The position numbers and the translations under genes are program-made. Source: Mesostigma viride (lineage: Eukaryota > Streptophyta > Mesostigmatophyceae > Mesostigmatales > Mesostigmataceae). From it: a DNA stretch of 64,000 bases. Of the stretch, positions 36,701-45,152 are shown piece after piece; position 1 is the first letter of the stretch; every line of letters begins with the position of its first letter. Under the pieces are notes generated by a model. It searched no databases. It worked only from the letters and a program-made list of their open reading frames with translations, and was not told the DNA's origin. The stretch lies in NCBI GenBank assembly GCA_009746045.1, contig RPFO01000127.1, positions 248,001 to 312,000 of the forward strand. Reading direction: 5' to 3'.

Positions 36701-39700
36701 CGGTGATCTTAGCAGGTGTCTGGCCCGCCCTTTCGGGCCTTCCCAATCCTGACCACCTGGCTGTCCTGAGGGGGCCATTACTGGGAGGCATACGCAGTGC
36801 GTTCAGCCTGTCCGTGCCATGCTGGCAGCAGCGACTGCCTGGCATGTTTGCTGATGTTCCTAATGGCATCACTCTCTCACACGGATCACACGGCTTATCC
36901 CCAGCCACATTAGTCAAGCCCCGTCTTCCGTGGTTGTACCGATGCCCTTGTTTTCTGCAGCGTTGTTAGTTAGGGTGGAGGCGAGTTGGACGTTGTCCTT
37001 GGCAGTACTTAAGTTAGCCAACAAAGTGTTGGAAAGGCAGGCACAACTGTGGGGCCTCTGACAGGCTCATGAGTTTGGCTGGGGCCATGATCAGGGGCCA
37101 TGAGGTCCATGGGTGTGCGCATGACGCGTAGGTCTGTCTCATTCACTGCAGCCACATCCCCTCGCTCAGTGGGTTCTCACGTTCCATCTGGTCCTCACGG
37201 GGACATGCGTGGCTGCTACTTGCAGGATGACTGGACACCGCTGCATATTGCGGCACAGAATGGCCACCTGGAGGTCGTGACGCACCTGGTTGCGAGCGGT
37301 GCGAACAAGGAGGCGAAGACCAAGGTCAGCTTTTCCTTGACCGTGATGGCCGCCAGCAGATGTGCTTCCACGCACAGATTTGGTATATATGAGGAATGCA
37401 ATGATTTTCTAGGACGAGCAAAGGGCTCTGCCATCGATGGTGTCAGTCTTGCTACCAACTTCACGGGGTGCTGTGACGTTCCCTGCACCGGGCACCCTGC
37501 CTGTGGGAAGTTGTGATGTTGACGAGCTGTGCACCCCATGGGATGCCTGCTGCCCATGAGGCGGATGGCTCTTCCAGGCAGGAATCGTGGCTACTGGAAT
37601 CTGGATCATGGACTACGGATCTCACTTTCACTACGGCACTCAGGGCGAGGAATCCGAGAGATAACATGCGTATGACATGGTTGTGTGGTATAGTTTTTCA
37701 AGTACTACTGACTTGCACACCGGCCTGTGAGATCATGTTCCCGGCCCTTCCCCCCTCCCCCCTTCTCTTGTGGCATTGGGTGGGGAACGGCCAAATCCAT
37801 TGACCCGAGTTGCATGCGGTGAGGTGCCTCGATTTCCTGAACCTTTTCACTACCAGGCCTTCTAAAGGTGATCTGAACATGTGTCTGGCCCGCGCTTTCG
37901 GGCCTTCCCCATCCTGACGGCCTGGCTGTCCTGAGGGGGCCATTAGTTTGCTGGGAGGCATATGCAGTGCGTTCAGCCTGTCCGTGCCATGCTGGCAGCA
38001 GCGACTTCCTGGAATGTTTCCTGATGTTCCTCAAGGCATGGCTCTCTCACAAGGATCACACGGCTTATCGTACCCCAGCCACATCAGTGAAGCCCCGTCC
38101 TCCGTGGTGGTACTGATGCCCTTGTTTTCTGCAGCGTTGTCAGTGAGGGTGGAGGCTAGTTGGACCTTGTACTTGGCGGTACTTAGCTTGGCCAACGAAG
38201 TGGTGGAAACAAGGCAGGCACAACTGTGGGGCCGCTGGCAGGCTCATGAGTTTGGCAGTGGCCATGATCAGGGGCCGTGAGGACCATGGGTGTGCACATG
38301 ACGCGTAGGTCTGTCTCATTCACTGCAGACACATCTCCCTGCTTAGTATGTTCTAACGTTCCATCTGGTCCTCACGGGGACATGCGTGGCTGGTGTGTGC
38401 AGATTGATGCCACACCGCTGTACATTGCGTCAGAGAATGGCCACCTGGAGGTCGTGACGCACCTGGTTGCGCGCGGTGCAAACAAGGAGGCGAAGAACAA
38501 GGTCAGCTTTTCGGTACCGATGGAGTATGCTATCGACATGCTAGCTTGCACTGAAGTGTCGGTCCTTTCTCGACAATGTACAGGTACTGAGGTGTCCCGC
38601 TCGGCTGCGGTGGGCAGTGCACGGCGCGCAGGCCTGAATCCGTGTGTCAGCTTAAACATCTCGGCTAATGCTTTTCCTTTACCTTGAAGGCCGCAAGCAA
38701 ATGCGCTTCCATGCACAGTTTTGGAATATGTGCAGCGCAACGATGCTGTAGGGTGGGCAAGGGGCTCCACCACCAACAGCGTCAGGCTTGCTACCAACTT
38801 CACTGGGTGCTGTTACGTTCCCAGCACTGGGCACGCTGCCTGTGGGAAGTTGTGCTGTTGCCAAGCTGGGCACCCATGGGATACCTGTTGCCCATGAGGT
38901 GGAGGGCTCTGCCGGGCAGGAATCGTGGCTACAGGAATCTGGATCACAGACAATCAATCTCACTTCACTACCGTAATCAGGTCAAGAATCCGAGACATAG
39001 CATGCGTATGAGCTGGTTGTGCCGGATAGATTTTCAGATACCTCTCGCCCTCCCTGTGAGATTGTGTTTCCCGCCCCCTGCCCCCCCCCCCTCCTTGTGT
39101 TGTGGCAACGCGTAAGGAACCATGAATCCATAGACCGGAGGTGGGTGGTGAGATGGCTTCCTATACTGAACGTTTTCACCACCAGGCCTTAGGTGATATG
39201 AACAGGTTTCTGGCTGGCGTTGTCTGGCCTTCCCTGTCCTGACCACCTGGCTGTCTGAGGTCCATTTGTTTGCTGGGAGGCACATGTGGTGCGTTCGGCC
39301 TGTCCGTGCCGTGCTGCCAGCAGCAGCTGCCTGGGATCTTGGCATATGTTCTGAATGGCATGACCCTTTCACAGGGATCATAGACCTCACCCCCAGCCAT
39401 CAGTAAAGCCTGGTGCTCCGTGGTTGTACTGATACCCTTGTTTGCTGCAGCGATGTGAGTTAGGGTGGAGTCTACTTGGAATGTTGTGGTTGGCGTTACT
39501 TTTGTTCAACTGCAAAGCGCTAGAAAGAAATTGTGGGAGCCGCCTGCAGGTCGATCGCTCAATGGTTCATTTGATGTGGAAAATTTACTAGAGCCGAATT
39601 TCTAACTGACGTCTTCATAGTGGTTACTAGATACCTTGTTGAGTAAACGATTCTAAAATCTGATTCTGACGAAACCTGTACAGCTCGAAGTTACCGGACA

Positions 39701-40283
39701 GGCCACTGACCGGCCGATGGACCCACTACCTGCTGCCAGACCTACGGTCACAAGACTAGACCTGTGACCGCAGCCTGCCTGTGACCGCGGTCACCGAAAT
39801 CCCTCGGTCATGTGTGACCGCAGCCACCAAAATCCGAAGGTCATGTGTGACCGCGGGCTCCGAAATCCGGCGGTCAGCGGTCACACATGACCGCGAACCG
39901 TTAGCAAAAACACTGACAGTAATTATGTTTCTTCACTGCGCCCTAACTTTCGTGATGCCACGCCGTTATGCCCTCAATGGCATTATGATACTTGTACTAC
40001 AACGCTATACCCTGGATGGCAGAGCTGGTGGGTTGTTGTGCTTGCCCGGTACACATGGCATGCTGTTGCCGCCACAAGAGTGACTGCACGGTGCGGGCGT
40101 CTGCTGGTTTATAATGAAAAGGCAATAGAGTTTTGAACAGGATTCTATGGCTGTGTGACTTGCTGCTCCTTACCCCTATCACCTCGCTGCCTGCAGGGTG
40201 GCGAAACGGCACTGGACGTGGCCAAGCGCTACGAGCGCTCCGAGGTTGTGCAGTTCCTGGAGCAGCACGCCACGGGGCTGTAG
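14503..40283 (+). CDS. U-box / protein kinase / ankyrin-repeat protein, 22 exons
   Basis: The gene consists of exon 1 (14503-15741), twenty 99-bp ankyrin exons (17456 to 38501) and a terminal exon (40197-40283). Every intron has GT-AG ends and every junction is phase 0, so the spliced CDS is 3306 bp, 1101 residues. Order: U-box (about 6-72), linker, kinase (about 95-370), Pro/Gln-rich hinge (about 371-413), then residues 414-1101 as ankyrin repeats in exact register with the exons. U-boxes recruit E2 enzymes to ubiquitylate targets and ankyrin stacks bind partner proteins, so a ubiquitin ligase or signalling scaffold with interchangeable recognition modules is likely (inference). Land-plant kinase/U-box proteins usually carry the U-box C-terminally; here it is first. 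Symmetric exons would let repeats be gained, lost or skipped without frameshift. Start: ATG directly after an in-frame TGA. Splicing has not been verified by RNA data. Confidence 0.85.
15742..17455 (+). other. Intron 1 of the U-box gene
   Basis: It starts GTGAGG and ends TGTCCAG. It contains no ankyrin exon and no recognisable gene. A TGTAA hexanucleotide-like signal near 16835 and the stop at 15867 would permit a short polyadenylated form carrying only the U-box and kinase. Confidence 0.7.
17456..17554 (+). CDS. Ankyrin exon 1
   Basis: Begins VGQTPLHRAAQAGHLNIVQ and ends with GANMEAKDT|GTCAGT. It is the most diverged full repeat and lies outside the tandem array, so it may be the ancestral module. 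Confidence 0.9.
18771..18869 (+). CDS. Ankyrin exon 2
   Basis: Begins DDYTPLHIASWYGHLDAVE and ends in the array-wide GANKEAKNK|GTCAGC. Acceptor GCGTACAG. Confidence 0.92.
19941..20039 (+). CDS. Ankyrin exon 3
   Basis: Begins DDATPLHIAAQNGHLEVVK and ends KEAKTK|GTCAGC. Acceptor GCGTGCAG. Confidence 0.92.
21019..21117 (+). CDS. Ankyrin exon 4
   Basis: Begins NDATPLYIAAQNGHLEVVK and ends KEAKSK|GTCAGC. The preceding intron lacks about 100 bp present in sister units (joined near 20400). Confidence 0.92.
22186..22284 (+). CDS. Ankyrin exon 5
   Basis: Begins DDATPLHIAAWDGHLEVVK and ends KEAKAK|GTTAGC. It is followed by the first short intron. Confidence 0.92.
22859..22957 (+). CDS. Ankyrin exon 6
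   Basis: Begins DDATPLYIAGQEGHLEVVK and ends KEAKTK|GTCAGC. Gly replaces the usual second Ala of the IAA motif, as in exons 8 and 12. Confidence 0.92.
24022..24120 (+). CDS. Ankyrin exon 7
   Basis: Begins NDLTPLHIASHAGNLDVVE and ends KEAKNK|GTTAGC. It is nearly identical to exon 10 and distinct from its immediate neighbours, which marks a higher-order duplication or conversion. Confidence 0.92.
24698..24796 (+). CDS. Ankyrin exon 8
   Basis: Begins DDATPLYVAGQNGHLEVVK and ends KEAKAK|GTCAGC. Confidence 0.92.
25861..25959 (+). CDS. Ankyrin exon 9
   Basis: Begins DDATPLYIAAQEGHLEVVK and ends KEAKAK|GTTAGC. It is followed by a short intron. Confidence 0.92.
26529..26627 (+). CDS. Ankyrin exon 10
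   Basis: Begins NDLTPLHIASHAGNLDVME and ends KEAKNK|GTTAGC. It is a near copy of exon 7 but is followed by a long intron. Confidence 0.92.
27684..27782 (+). CDS. Ankyrin exon 11
   Basis: Begins DDATPLFVAAYNGHLEVVK and ends KEAKNK|GTCAGC. Phe stands at the His/Tyr position of the TPLH motif. Confidence 0.92.
28841..28939 (+). CDS. Ankyrin exon 12
   Basis: Begins DDATPLYVAGQNGHLEVVK and ends KEAKYK|GTCAGC. The intron after it holds an exon-less partial unit (about 29101-29260). Confidence 0.92.
30168..30266 (+). CDS. Ankyrin exon 13
   Basis: Begins DDATPLYVAAQNGHLEVVK and ends KEAKKK|GTCAGC. Its sequence is the same as exon 15. Confidence 0.92.
31347..31445 (+). CDS. Ankyrin exon 14
   Basis: Begins NDATPLYVAAQNGHLEVVK and ends KEAKNK|GTCAGC. 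Its sequence is the same as exon 16. Confidence 0.92.
32518..32616 (+). CDS. Ankyrin exon 15
   Basis: Exact copy of exon 13, offset by 2350 bp. Confidence 0.92.
33697..33795 (+). CDS. Ankyrin exon 16
   Basis: Exact copy of exon 14, offset by 2350 bp. Confidence 0.92.
34867..34965 (+). CDS. Ankyrin exon 17
   Basis: Begins DDCTTMYAAAYNGHLEVVK and ends KEAKNK|GTCAGC. The turn motif TPLH/TPLY is changed to TTMY, so this module may fold less well. Confidence 0.9.
36061..36159 (+). CDS. Ankyrin exon 18
   Basis: Begins GDCTPLYIAALNGHLEVVK and ends KEAKNK|GTCAGC. HLD replaces HLV in the second helix. Confidence 0.92.
37226..37324 (+). CDS. Ankyrin exon 19
   Basis: Begins DDWTPLHIAAQNGHLEVVT and ends KEAKTK|GTCAGC. 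It is close to the general ankyrin consensus. Confidence 0.92.
38403..38501 (+). CDS. Ankyrin exon 20
   Basis: Begins IDATPLYIASENGHLEVVT and ends in ARGANKEAKNK|GTCAGC. It is the last full repeat. Confidence 0.92.
38513..38676 (+). mobile_element. 164-bp insertion in the last intron, possible 7-bp target duplication
   Basis: Sister introns read GTCAGCTTTTCCTT without interruption. Here the sequence is split after GCTTTTC (38506-38512) and GCTTTTC recurs at 38670-38676. The inserted sequence starts GGTACCGATGG and ends CGGCTAATG, with no ORF. A GGCCTGAATCC stretch faintly resembles a tRNA B box, so a SINE-like origin is possible but unproven. Confidence 0.55.
39781..39880. repeat. 33-bp tandem repeat, three copies
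   Basis: GTGACCGCGGTCACCGAAAT-type units start at 39781, 39814 and 39847, followed by an inverted GGTCACACATGACC piece. It lies inside the last intron (38502-40196), which otherwise holds only decayed array sequence up to about 39500 and nothing recognisable beyond. Confidence 0.85.
40197..40283 (+). CDS. Terminal exon of the U-box/kinase/ankyrin gene
   Basis: After a CCTGCAG acceptor it reads GGETALDVAKRYERSEVVQ, then FLEQHATGL and a TAG stop at 40281-40283. It is a partial C-terminal capping ankyrin repeat in phase 0, 28 residues. It fits the TALDVAxRxxxxxVVxxL pattern common in final ankyrin repeats. Confidence 0.9.
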   Translation, partial: GGETALDVAKRYERSEVVQFLEQHATGL

Positions 40284-40455
40284 GAGCACTTGACAGGGCA
40301 TTGGCAGCACCCGCTACAATCACAAAGGTGACTGTCGGCTGCCACCACGGTGTTGTTACCTGTACCGAACATACAGTTTTGTGGCCTCGTGGATATAGCA
40401 GCTCGTGGCCAAGAAGACTGCCGGGTGTGACCTGGGTGTCTTGTAGGGACCCTGT

Positions 40456-40460
40456 TGTAA
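40456..40460 (+). terminator. Candidate TGTAA poly(A) signal
   Basis: TGTAA about 170 bases after the stop. TGTAA is the common poly(A) signal of chlorophyte algae. A five-base word has weak weight on its own. Confidence 0.3.
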
Positions 40461-41092
40461 AATTCTTACTTGTGACGCCTCGTCCTTGTTTTCTTATAAT
40501 ACTAGTCTCTTTTAAAAAGCGTATGATGAAATACCCCCCCTTGTGTATCATAAGCGTGCTTGCTAAACGACGTCGTTCTCCTCACGCCTACTTTTTCCAA
40601 TGCCTGGCACATGACCTTCCGCCTTTTCTTGCCCTTTCCCTTCGCCTTGGTTCCCCACCATGACCGCTGCCTGCACTGCTCAAGTGGTCGTTAGCTGTCA
40701 TTATACCTGGTGTGGCATCCAGGTTGCCACATCCCTGACTTCCTCCCTCAGCGAGACGCTGGTAGAAGAAAACGTGTCGCTTTTTGTTTCAAAATCTCTG
40801 GCACTGCTCGATGCTGCCGCGATGTTACGCTCCTATATCAATGTGTTTGCAGCCAGAACTTAACTTTTTTGCACAACTAGGCCTGGTGATACCATGTAGA
40901 GGGGACGGACAGGTGACATAGGACATCAATTCCCCCCCACTCCCCACAAGCCTCTTCATCCTGTCAAAACTACACCGCCCACTGCAACAATTGCGACCCT
41001 CACTGTGCATGTTTGCTTGTGGCTTGTGCTCCCAGCATGATTGCGCCTGCACTTGTGCGCGCACGACCTATTATGCGTTGGTTCGCTAGTGT
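40461..41092. other. No gene recognised
   Basis: Downstream flank of the ankyrin gene. Short ORFs only. Confidence 0.45.
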
Positions 41093-41220
41093 ACGACAAA
41101 TGATCACGATGCCTTGTCCTCCAAAGGGTTTCACAAGTTCATAACGATACCTTGTACTCCAAAGGTGTGTACGACAATTGATAACGATGCCTTGTCCTCC
41201 ACAGGTTTTCACAAGTTTAA
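41093..41220. repeat. About 40-bp tandem repeat, three degenerate copies
   Basis: Repeated GATAACGATGCCTTGTCCTC and CAAAGG...TTTCACAAGTT blocks. Confidence 0.7.
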
Positions 41221-43869
41221 CGACCACAACAGCCTGGGTTCAACACTGAGCAGGGTTCGGGAACGCCATGAGAGTGGGACAAGTCAAGAGCGAACGGTTC
41301 TTGAGTTTCGGAGGGCCCTGATTGGCATCGTAACATATCTGGATGAGTCACGTCAAGAAAGATTGTAGCAACGTTCATTATGAAGCTTGACATTGGCTTG
41401 AGGCTTGAGCGAAGCATGCATGGCACTTTTGGGTTAAACTGTACAGCACTCATGCCATCCTAGCCATCCAGGTTGCTGAATGCCTTTGACATACTCTTGT
41501 TTTTCTTCTTCGTTTTGGATGCAGGTTGTATGGGCCTGCCGACTGGGTTGCATCTTGAAAGCTCTCCTACGAGCATTTAGGGGCCGCGCAGACTTTGTCA
41601 CCTGGCTTGCTGCTATGAGAGTGAGAGTTAATGACTGTTGAGTACATCCAAATAAGATAAAGTGGCGCCAAAGTCATGCATGGAGGGATCTGTTTCAGCA
41701 TCGCATTCATTAACTGTTTCATCTCTTGTATAGGCCTGGGCCGCCTGGCCATATACTTAAAAAAATATAATTACTTAATCCTGGCCATATATTTTCAAGT
41801 TGGTTAAGGGGACATGACACATCGGAATTTTTTGGCGCCAAAAAATTCGCGCCGGTACCGTCGGTACCCCCGGACCGTGAAATTGTGGTGCACAATGCGT
41901 ACACCTCGTGCGGAGGTGGCCATGGCGACGTGCGTTCCGTAAAAATTTGCCTAATCGGCCTGGCGACAAGCGAAAAATGTACGCCGGTGGTTTTAAACGA
42001 TGTTCTAGTATGATGTTTCATAGCCAGATATGCACAATTTGAAAAGTCGGTGCCTTTCTTAATCCAGATTTGCACGGGGGTCTAATCCGAAAATCTGGCC
42101 GCACATATTAATTTAGAATGCGTGCCTGCGACGGTAGAATTCAAGATTTGTGGGTTATATTGATGCAGGAAGAAGCGTTTAGTAATGGAAACCGTGAAAA
42201 CATCCTAAGCGGGCTTCGATCTGCGGCCATTTCCCGTCATTTCTGAAATGATATCGTTCAGGCCTGCGCGATCCGCGGTCAAGCCATCCATGGATGGCTG
42301 GCTGTCTCGCGCGCCTGGGTAGGAAATAAAGCCGGCCGTGGTACGTTCATTTGCCGCATGTCACCGCCCTGTCTGTTTGCGCTCTAAATGTTCCTGGCAT
42401 GAAGCTTTGGCGCCGATTCCGGGTGTTCTTGCTATTATTTTGTTCGCCACTTGTTGCAGTTGCGCTATCTGATTTTCGCAGGTTTCAATGTTTTGCCTTC
42501 TGCTGCGTATGCCATGCTTCTTAAAGCTAGCAAGAGTTGATCGGGCAGTTTTGCGGCTCTGCTTCACTTTCTTTTATGGAGTTTTTCATATGGTAGACAT
42601 TGTATATTGCGTAGTCCAGGACCCTAGCTGCCTGGCGGCATCAACGTTGCAAGGAGCTGGCGAGCTCATAAACGCTTGTCTTGGCTCTTCAGCCTGCTGG
42701 AAAACAAGGTGTGAAGTTGTAGGGAAGGTGAGCATGTGTTATATAGTTATCTCCTTCCAATATGTTTTGCTTCCATTACACATGGCTGGGGCTTCCTAGA
42801 TGATAAGGATCAGGTGCTTATTATGACAATATTAAAGGATGGCCCTTTTATCCTTTAGCATCATGACTGGGTGTTAGCTATGAGGTGATTCCCGCAAGTG
42901 GTCATGCCTGCTTGCGTAATGATTTTGTCGGTGGATGTCTTCTTCAAGCATCTAGCATTTGCTTTACGTGCTTCTGCCCAATTTGCAGGGGGCAAGCTTA
43001 GGAATGTGGTAATGGTGTCCCTCATGCCACAGTGTACCAAGCATGCAGGGTGGCAGCTATAACATGATGTACTATGGGCAAACTAGGTCAGAATGACCTG
43101 TAATTTGGTGGCAAGCTTTATGATCAATTTTATTAATTAATTTGACTTGGTTTGGCCCAATTGGTGGTGGGCTAGGGTGTAATAGGTCTGTTGTTTGTGG
43201 TAATAAGCGGGATTTTCTGTCATTTTTTTTTTGCATGTTTACACTAATAACATGAGTAAACGTGCTCAGAATGAGCTCAAACTTTGTGAGAGTGAAATTC
43301 CCACCCTAGGCCTAGTATAAATATCATCACTGGAATTTTTGCATGTGTCTACTATTTGATTTATTTTTTTAGGACCAAAAAAATACGTGTTTTGGGCTAA
43401 ACCCTATAAATAGTCTAAACGTGCTTATTTTGTGGTCCTGAGTAGCCAGATTTATTTGCAAGGGTGGGGATTTTAGGAAAATATGTGGTTTGGTCACTTT
43501 TGGTTTGCCCAGTCTCCTAGGAAAAATCGGCCAAAAATAGCGTCTTTTTCTATTTTTAGCTCATAACTGGGTCATGCTGGGGGGTAGTACCACCCCCAAG
43601 TGGCTGGAAATTTTTTTTTTTCACATATTTATGGTTTGGAAGCATAACCGGATTTTTATCCCATGCACAGGTCTGTTTTCCAGAAAAGTGCACTTTCAAT
43701 GTGTCATGTCCCCTTGTGGATGCTGGAAAACCCGTGCACTGGAGTTCACCACATTACAGTTTTGTGAAGTACCAAGTCTGCCAAGAGTTTGGGCTAGCCC
43801 TTGCATGGCGGGTGCAAGCCTTGGCCTTCCCGATGGTGGGGAACCCCCGCGGGCTTCCCATGTCAAGAT
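41221..43869. other. No gene recognised
   Basis: Intergenic sequence, AT-rich after 42800. CCTGGCCATATA recurs at about 41753 and 41781. ORFs under about 120 residues show no recognisable domain. Confidence 0.45.
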
Positions 43870-44080
43870 CGAATTAATCAATCAATTAATAAGCACGTGA
43901 CTGCGTCACGTGGGTGCCAATACAGAGTAAACGGAACCTTCACCCCTATATACACAACGAGGAGGGCGGGCGCCCTAGCTTCTCTCACTGCCGCAAGTGG
44001 GCAGGCCACAGAGCGCTCTCTCCACAGCATGGTGCTGGGGCGCAACACTGCATGTGGGTGCAATACATTATACAACCAAT
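43870..44080 (+). repeat. Dispersed repeat, copy 2 (inverted partner of 2700-2890)
   Basis: It carries the CACGTGACTGCGTCACGTGG, GGGCGCCCTAGCTTCTCTCA and CAGGCCACAGAGCGCTCTCT blocks found reverse-complemented near 2700-2890. Confidence 0.7.
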
Positions 44081-44092
44081 GCTATACCATAG

Positions 44093-44187
44093 GTAGGCTG
44101 ACGCATTAATTAATTAATTAATTTTAATTAATTAATTAATCAATTAATTAATAGACACGTGAGTGCATCCCTGTAGGCTGACGCATA
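44093..44187. repeat. TTAA-rich block between direct TAGGCTGACGCAT repeats
   Basis: TAGGCTGACGCAT at 44093 and again near 44175 flank (TTAA)n-type sequence and a CACGTGAGTGCATC piece similar to the adjacent dispersed repeat. It looks like a small duplication or partial insertion next to the LTR. Confidence 0.6.
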
Positions 44188-44206
44188 GCTTATGCTACAA
44201 AGGTGA

Positions 44207-44778
44207 TGTTACGCCGCAAGCCTCGGCCGCCACCTCTACCTCTACTTGTCCTAATACTACCTAGACTAGTAAGGCCACTTCTATTTGCACCCTTAGCGAA
44301 AGACGACCGAGACGAACCAGATCTCAATGCATTTACATATGTACTACTGTAATATGCCATAGGCCATTTAGTCAAACCCGTTTACTCCAGGAAAAGAGGA
44401 AGGAAACACAACTACACTGCCGTGACCCAAGCTAATATGTGTTAATTCATTTAACACACGCCGAGTGACCACACAAGGAGTGGAACGTGCATAAATGGTC
44501 ACCAACGGTCCAACAGGCTCGGGCCGACCTGGCCCTCGCCTGCGGAAACACAGAAACACAGGCAGGTGCGCAGACGCACGCCGGTCCACTACATTCTACC
44601 GAAGGATAAGGACCACTAATAAAGTACGCAGCGCGGCGCCCAAAGGCACCCAATATACCACGGTACTGTTACGAGGACAATCAGGTCCCAACTAGAACTA
44701 CACGTAAACCTAGGATAAACGGAGGCCAAGGACCTAATTTACGTCCGTAACTACAACGAATTGTTACGCGACGTAACA
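44207..44778 (-). repeat. 3' LTR of the chromovirus
   Basis: 572 bp bounded by inverted TGTTACG...CGTAACA, with TG/CA ends. A polypurine tract (minus strand) abuts its inner edge. The outer flank is GGTGA; the matching target duplication would be beyond the window. The boundaries are inferred from the terminal repeat, as the other LTR is not visible. Confidence 0.7.
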
Positions 44779-44791
44779 CCTCCCCCCCCAC
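44779..44791 (-). promoter_or_regulatory. Polypurine tract for plus-strand DNA priming
   Basis: On the minus strand TGGGGGGGGAGG directly precedes the LTR start TGTTACG. RNase H leaves such a tract as the second-strand primer in LTR retrotransposons. Confidence 0.7.
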
Positions 44792-45152
44792 AAAAGGTAG
44801 GGAGCCCGCTCCCTACGCAGAGAGGAAGGAACCAAAGGGGTAGGAAAAACCTAATGCACCCAGCACATACCAACACCATCGATCGACCATCCCAGATACA
44901 AAGCACCAATAGTTCACACGGTCTCCACCACCACGCCGGGTGGTGTAGGGTTAGCCAGCACCAAGCCTGGTGGGAGGTTCCCCTAACTGCCTGGAACGGA
45001 GTCCTGGCCGGGGGGGACGGCACTGGGCAGGGGACACAGAGTAAACACATCAGCACTAAGGACCAAGAACAGCCAACCAACTGGCCAGAATATGAGGGCG
45101 ACTCTATATACCGGAGGGACAACACCCTCAGGTCGGGCCTAAGGCCCTCTAT

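Larger units (their letters stand above)
17865..39580 (+). repeat. Tandem array of ankyrin exon-intron units
   Basis: Units of about 1.17 kb (range 0.67-1.33 kb) each carry one 99-bp exon plus intron. Exon starts are spaced 1170, 1078, 1167, 673, 1163, 676, 1163, 668, 1155, 1157, 1327, 1179, 1171, 1179, 1170, 1194, 1165 and 1177 bp. Introns share long conserved blocks, such as CACCCCATGGGATGCCTGCT, GGTGATCTGAACAGG and CCATGATCAGGGGC. Conservation of intron and exon alike points to recent unequal crossing-over or gene conversion. Homology starts near 17865 and fades after about 39500. Confidence 0.95.

Noticed and set aside
38513-38676. tRNA gene or intact SINE
   Set aside because: A weak B-box-like word is present, but no A box at proper spacing, cloverleaf or poly(A)/poly(T) tail.
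17865-39580. Ankyrin array as a CRISPR-like or simple satellite array
   Set aside because: Repeats are about 1.17 kb, contain spliced coding exons with conserved reading frame, and lack short repeat-spacer structure.
41740-42330. Region similar in base mix to 61081-61800, as a second copy of the 1.69-kb element
   Set aside because: No TIR match and no continuous alignment could be found by eye.
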